NCBI RefSeq assembly: GCF_007000325.2
Contig: NZ_CP117268.1
Coordinates: forward strand, 620,001-684,000
Source of the DNA: Rhizobium rhododendri
Lineage (GTDB): Bacteria > Pseudomonadota > Alphaproteobacteria > Rhizobiales > Rhizobiaceae
Length of the DNA stretch: 64,000 nt
Reading direction: 5' to 3'
The notes below the pieces were generated by a model, which did no database searches, had not been told where the DNA came from, and worked only from the letters and a program-made list of their open reading frames with translations. Position numbers and translations under genes: made by a program. Positions 60,403-64,000 of the stretch are shown piece by piece. The number at the start of each line of letters is the position of its first letter. Position 1 is the stretch's first letter.

Positions 60403-61535
60403 GGTGTATCCTCCTCGTTCTTGATCAGCCGGGCAGGGTCGAACAGCGGCAGTTCTGGCTCCAGTCCGAGGATCCGGTCGGCAAGCAATTTGCCCATATA
60501 GGGAGCGCTGGTGTATCCGGAATGGGCGCAGCCGATCACATAGGCTTCCTCGAACCCGGGGAGGGGGCCAATGATCGGCATGGCATCGGCGGTCTCGGAT
60601 TCGAGGCCGAGCCAGATCCGTACGATACGGGTGTCGTTTAGCGCTGGAATGGCGTGACGGGCAAGTTGCACATTGCCGATCAGGTTCTCCGGGATGGTCT
60701 CCACCCCTCCACGAATCGGATCGCCGATGCCCTGCCAGCCGCCGCCAATCAGCACGCTGCCGTTCTCGAATTGCTTCAGCGACAGAAGTCCGTTGGCAAT
60801 GCCGACCACGCTGCGCATCACAGGCCGCATGCGTTCCGTCACTACAAGCTGGTTGATCAGGCACTTGATCGGGACGCGCAGGCCAAGCCAGCCAAGCATC
60901 GACTCCAGCCAGACGCCGCCGGCAAGCACAAGGCGCTTGGCCACGGTGCGTCTGCCGTCCTCGTGGCGGATTGTGTAGCTGCCCTTCTCAAACTCTATGC
61001 CGCCTACAGGCCTATTTTCGAGAATGGAGACATTGGCCGCGACCAGAGCCTTTCGATACGCCCGACCTGTAAGATAGGCCGTCACGTGACCGTCGAGTTC
61101 GCAATATGCAGCGGCGATCAGCGAAGGGTTCACGCCTGGGTCCACTCGAAGTGCCTCGGCGGGAGTAATCAGCCGGATGGGCGCGCCCATTGCTGCGCGC
61201 GCATGCGCCCTTTTTTCCAGCATCTCCTGTTCAGCTGCCGTAAAGGCGAGAGACAGTCCTGGAGCGGACCGTGCGCCGACATCCATGCCCAGCCAGTTCT
61301 CTGCGTCGAGCCAGAGTTCACGGCCTTTTATCGCATAGGGGATGAGGCCGGCCCGGGTCATATGCAGGGTCAGCGTACCGGCATTTACGCCCGAGGCCTC
61401 GCGGCAAATGTCACCTCGATCGATCAACACAACACGCATCCCGCTGCGGGCAAGATGAAGCGCGGCCGTCGCACCCATCGCGCCGGCACCGACCACGGCG
61501 ATATCATACGTCTGAGATGGATTCATCGACGTCAT
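60399..61535 (-). CDS. FAD-dependent oxidoreductase (DAO), catalytic subunit type
   Basis: 378 residues. The FAD motif GAGAMGATAALHLARSG near the N-terminus and CAHSGYTSAPYMGKLLAD at the C-terminus are typical of DAO-fold amino-acid oxidases. MTRAGLIPYAIKG is a HcnC/opine-oxidase-like region. It probably oxidises a secondary amine such as a D-amino acid, hydroxyproline or opine. The start at 61535 overlaps the upstream stop (ATGA). Together with the next two genes it resembles heterotrimeric HcnABC or LhpBEF-type dehydrogenases. Confidence 0.85.
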   Translation of the reverse strand: MTSMNPSQTYDIAVVGAGAMGATAALHLARSGMRVVLIDRGDICREASGVNAGTLTLHMTRAGLIPYAIKGRELWLDAENWLGMDVGARSAPGLSLAFTAAEQEMLEKRAHARAAMGAPIRLITPAEALRVDPGVNPSLIAAAYCELDGHVTAYLTGRAYRKALVAANVSILENRPVGGIEFEKGSYTIRHEDGRRTVAKRLVLAGGVWLESMLGWLGLRVPIKCLINQLVVTERMRPVMRSVVGIANGLLSLKQFENGSVLIGGGWQGIGDPIRGGVETIPENLIGNVQLARHAIPALNDTRIVRIWLGLESETADAMPIIGPLPGFEEAYVIGCAHSGYTSAPYMGKLLADRILGLEPELPLFDPARLIKNEEDTP

Positions 61536-62959
61536 AGCGGAGCCGGCGGAGGAAGCTTGAGTTCGGCATAATCGACCGTCTCGACAAGATGGGCGACCGG
61601 CAGCGGACGAAATGGCGTGCGGCCCGTGAACATGCCAGACCTTGGAAACTGTCCTGTTGCATCGGCCAGCAGGGCTCCCGCAATGTCTCCGCATATGCGC
61701 CCCTGACACGGTCCCATGCCGCAACGGGTCCATGCCTTCAGCTGGTTCAAGCTGCGTGCGCCTTCGCTGCAGGCAATGTCGATGTCCCGCCGGCTGACGT
61801 CCTCACAGCGACAGACGATGGCGTCGTCGGCGATGCCTTTGATCTGCCCTGGCTTCAGTGCCATCAACTGCGCCATGGCGCCGCCGAAACGGAGTGCCTG
61901 TCGCGCCTTTTGCCGCGGCACAGACGATTTCGAGAGGTAGACTTCATCGGACAGAACTCCAAGGTCGCGAGCTACAGAAAGACCCGCGAGGCGCCCGTTC
62001 ACCTCAGCTGCAGCCGCCCCCGAAATTCCCGCGCCGTCACCGATCACGTAAAGGCCAGGCACGCTGGTGCGAAAATCCGAATCCGTTTGCGGAATCCAGC
62101 CGCCACGCGCCTCATCGAACGCATGCTCGGCACGCAGCAGCCTCGTGACGTCGGTTGATGCCGTCAGGCCGTTTCCAACCGCGACGGCATCAACGACGAT
62201 CGTCCGCTCCGCGCCTTCCGACGGCAGGCCATCATTATCGACCGGACCGATCGTTGCCTCGATTTCGTCCTCGCCCCGTCGAGCAGCATTGCGGATGGCA
62301 TGTCTGTTGAAGAAGGGAACGCCTGCGCGATGAAGTCGCGCCAGCCATCCTGCACCGCGCATCGCAAGGTCGGGTCGCGTCAGGAAAGCCGCGCCATGTG
62401 CCAGCCAATCGCCCCGTGAGGCAAGATCAACGACACCAGCGACCTCCCCACCGGCCTTGAGAATTCCGGCGGCAACAGCCAGCAGCAACGGCCCTTGTCC
62501 TGCCACCAGCGTCCGGCGTCCCGGCAAAATATGTTGTGACTGCAGGAGGATCGTCGCGCCGGCAAGGCCTGTTATGCCGGGAAGCGTCCAGCCGGGAAAG
62601 GGAACGACCCGCTCCTGCGCGCCGGTAGCCACGATGATCTTACGGGCGCGCCAGGACACCGGCCCGCTTTTGGAAAGGCCATCCACTCGCAAGTCGGGAG
62701 AGACCGACCAGACTGCGTGACCGAAGCGCGTGTCGACAGCGCTTTCTGCAAGACGGCGGCGCAAGGCGTCTCCAGCCCGGCTTTCGGGGGTGGATTTTAG
62801 ACCTTCGAAGCTACGAGGTGCCGCGCGATAGACTTGGCCGCCCGCCGCCTGGGCCTCATCGACCAGCAATACCCGGAGACCGCAAGACGCAGCCGACAGA
62901 GCGGCCTCGCCTCCGGCCGGGCCGGCACCAATAACAAGGACATCATAGATCTCGGTCAT
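61532..62959 (-). CDS. FAD/NAD(P)-binding oxidoreductase with BFD-like 2Fe-2S domain (HcnB-like)
   Basis: 475 residues. GAGPAGGEAALSAASCGLRV and ATGAQERVVPFPGWTLPG form the disulphide-reductase-like FAD domain. Near the C-terminus, CRCEDVSRRD and TRCGMGPCQGRICG supply four Cys for a BFD-like 2Fe-2S cluster. It is the middle electron-transfer subunit of HcnABC/opine-oxidase/D-hydroxyproline-dehydrogenase-type complexes. AAGGGA precedes the ATG, which overlaps the previous stop by 4 nt. Confidence 0.88.
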   Translation of the reverse strand: MTEIYDVLVIGAGPAGGEAALSAASCGLRVLLVDEAQAAGGQVYRAAPRSFEGLKSTPESRAGDALRRRLAESAVDTRFGHAVWSVSPDLRVDGLSKSGPVSWRARKIIVATGAQERVVPFPGWTLPGITGLAGATILLQSQHILPGRRTLVAGQGPLLLAVAAGILKAGGEVAGVVDLASRGDWLAHGAAFLTRPDLAMRGAGWLARLHRAGVPFFNRHAIRNAARRGEDEIEATIGPVDNDGLPSEGAERTIVVDAVAVGNGLTASTDVTRLLRAEHAFDEARGGWIPQTDSDFRTSVPGLYVIGDGAGISGAAAAEVNGRLAGLSVARDLGVLSDEVYLSKSSVPRQKARQALRFGGAMAQLMALKPGQIKGIADDAIVCRCEDVSRRDIDIACSEGARSLNQLKAWTRCGMGPCQGRICGDIAGALLADATGQFPRSGMFTGRTPFRPLPVAHLVETVDYAELKLPPPAPL

Positions 62960-63273
62960 GCGATCGTTCCCTTTCGGACAACCAGACCATCGGCGCATTC
63001 CGACTGGCAAGCCGGTCGACGGACGCCATCCACTTCAACCGAGCACTCCTGACAAAGGCCCATCCAGCAGAACGGGCCGCGCGGGGCATGGTCATTCGGA
63101 CTCTCGCGAAGCGTTTTATAGCCGGCCACCAACAGTGCCGCCGCTATCGATTCACCCGCATAGGCATCAACTGAGCGACCTTCGAACGTGAAGCGCACGA
63201 CCTTGCCGCGCTCCACGTTGCGCTCCCGTAGATGCCTAGGGTTCGATTCAATGGGTTGACTTTCATCTGGCAC
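62956..63273 (-). CDS. Small (2Fe-2S) ferredoxin-like subunit (HcnA-like)
   Basis: 105 residues. The ferredoxin-like fold contains CWMGLCQECSVEVDG and a fourth Cys in PACQSECADG, ligands for one 2Fe-2S cluster, and GRSVDAYAGESIAAALLVAG is typical of Fer2_4 domains. It is the small subunit of the three-part dehydrogenase and the first gene of the operon, 119 bp from the divergent binding-protein gene. Confidence 0.87.
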   Translation of the reverse strand: MPDESQPIESNPRHLRERNVERGKVVRFTFEGRSVDAYAGESIAAALLVAGYKTLRESPNDHAPRGPFCWMGLCQECSVEVDGVRRPACQSECADGLVVRKGTIA

Positions 63274-63294
63274 AGTGTTTTTCTCGTCTACGAA

Positions 63295-63304
63295 CGGTAT
63301 ACGA
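63295..63304. promoter_or_regulatory. GTATAC-centred sequence in divergent promoter region
   Basis: CGGTATACGA lies midway between the divergent dehydrogenase operon (63273) and the binding-protein gene (63393). FCD-type GntR regulators often use sites centred on GTATAC, and one is encoded in the operon. Imperfect symmetry beyond the core and lack of a second copy make this tentative. Confidence 0.35.
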
Positions 63305-63392
63305 TAGATACACCGTCAAGACTGAATACGCAACGGCTCGCATACGGAAATATTGCGGAACGTTTCAAGTAGACTAAAAAAAGGGGAACGAT

Positions 63393-64000
63393 ATGAATGG
63401 TTTAAAAAGGGCTTGTCTGCTTGCCGGCGCAGCGTGGCTGGCATTTTCGGCAGGGGCTGCTAACGCGCACAGCCTGGATGAAATCTTGTCGGCTAAGAAA
63501 ATTGTCGTTGGAATCAATCCGAACCTGCCGCCCCTTGGGCGCTTCAACGATAAAAACGAAATCGAAGGGTTCGACGTCGACGTCGCCAAAAAGTTGGGCG
63601 AATTGCTGGGCGTAGAGGTTTCGCTTGTGCAGGTGTCGTCGGCCGACCGGGTGCCGTTCCTGGCCACCGGCAAGGCAGACATCGTCCTTGGCGCACTGAC
63701 CCGAACAGCCGACAGGGCCAAGGTAATCGACTTTTCGCTGCCGATTCAGACCGAAGCAATCAGTGGACTGGTGGCAAAGGATAAGCCCTACCAGACCATC
63801 GACGATCTGAACTCCGCTGACGTCCATCTTGTCGAAGTCCGCGGGACGACGCCTGTCGATTTCGTCAAGGACCGCCTGCCGAAGGCGCAGGTGACGCTCT
63901 TCGATAACTATCCGGATGCTGTGCGTGCGCTCGAGCAGGGCCGTGGCGATGCCATCGTCGACGTCGTCGACTATCTCGGGGCCTACACCAAGAATTATAG
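63393..64000 (+). CDS. Amino-acid-type ABC transporter substrate-binding protein (N-terminal part)
   Basis: The frame runs off the right edge after about 202 residues. AAGGGGAA precedes the ATG, and the signal peptide ends near ANAHS. The mature part is a family 3 binding protein: KKIVVGINPNLPPLGRFND, EIEGFDVDVAKKLGELLGV and ADIVLGALTRTADRAKVIDF, where the Arg of TRTADR binds the ligand carboxylate. It is divergent from the dehydrogenase-hydantoinase operon and probably imports its substrate. Confidence 0.9.
   Translation, partial: MNGLKRACLLAGAAWLAFSAGAANAHSLDEILSAKKIVVGINPNLPPLGRFNDKNEIEGFDVDVAKKLGELLGVEVSLVQVSSADRVPFLATGKADIVLGALTRTADRAKVIDFSLPIQTEAISGLVAKDKPYQTIDDLNSADVHLVEVRGTTPVDFVKDRLPKAQVTLFDNYPDAVRALEQGRGDAIVDVVDYLGAYTKNY

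Noticed and set aside
60403..60864. Upstream extension of the DapA-like frame
   Set aside because: It overlaps the DAO gene entirely and lacks homology. The TTG at 60402 has a GAGGAGG site and the TTGA overlap with the upstream stop.

Overview
The window looks like a piece of a Rhizobiaceae replicon (Agrobacterium/Rhizobium type). This is inferred from GC-rich coding sequence, the density of ABC uptake operons with GntR-family regulators, a B12-riboswitch-controlled cobalt permease, a BtaA-like protein and rhizobial-style decayed gene fragments. No rRNA, tRNA, CRISPR array, plasmid replication gene or complete insertion sequence was found. It reads as an accessory, metabolism-rich region rather than core chromosome.

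Layout. 1-3989: start of a BMP-type nutrient-binding protein gene, divergent from an epimerase, an SDR and an LhgO-like oxidase. 4201-6430: PdxH-like oxidase and HAD-like protein, divergent from a PhnF-like GntR regulator across a perfect 16-bp palindrome. 6652-7609: decayed esterase, TetR and IS6-type transposase pieces. 7809-11234: VOC-LysE-PhzF operon facing a MocR regulator. 11468-14382: LysR fragment, XRE-cupin regulator and phosphinothricin-type acetyltransferase sharing an operator-like motif, YdcZ fragment, and soxR divergent from a VOC gene across a perfect sox box. 14716-15570: Abi_2/HEPN-like gene. 15790-19718: FCD regulator, sugar isomerase/epimerase-like gene, and an amino-acid-type permease and binding protein without an ATPase gene. 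20338-26282: complete polyamine-type ABC transporter with an M24-fold protein lacking metal ligands and a flavin reductase. 26667-28883: class C beta-lactamase-like protein and a VOC protein.

29101-35438 is the most interesting block: a tightly packed six-gene operon encoding a KAS III-like condensing enzyme, an OleD-like reductase, a metallo-beta-lactamase-fold hydrolase, a CapK-like adenylating enzyme, a BtaA-like 3-amino-3-carboxypropyl transferase and a GNAT-fold acyltransferase-like protein. It looks like a biosynthetic pathway for an unidentified acylated, homoserine-related lipid or small molecule. A cold-shock gene, a frameshifted YcxB-like gene and a cobalamin riboswitch with its NiCoT transporter follow.

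38742-56247 is an island of exported proteins: five LprI/DUF1311-type proteins plus two relics, a lipoprotein, several unknown secreted or membrane proteins, an AraC regulator, and DUF4344, DUF4424 and DUF4139 proteins. It contains a 4-kb duplication whose second copy has lost about 3.3 kb, creating a chimeric relic. After an imuA relic and a ParDE toxin-antitoxin pair, 57384-63273 holds six genes in which every junction is a 4-nt overlap: a three-subunit FAD/2Fe-2S amino-acid dehydrogenase, a DapA-family enzyme, an FCD regulator and a hydantoinase. They diverge from an amino-acid binding protein gene that runs off the window.

Several regulators have palindromes or repeats at their own promoters. 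Short repeats resembling a tRNA T-arm recur between modules and may mark past exchange points.
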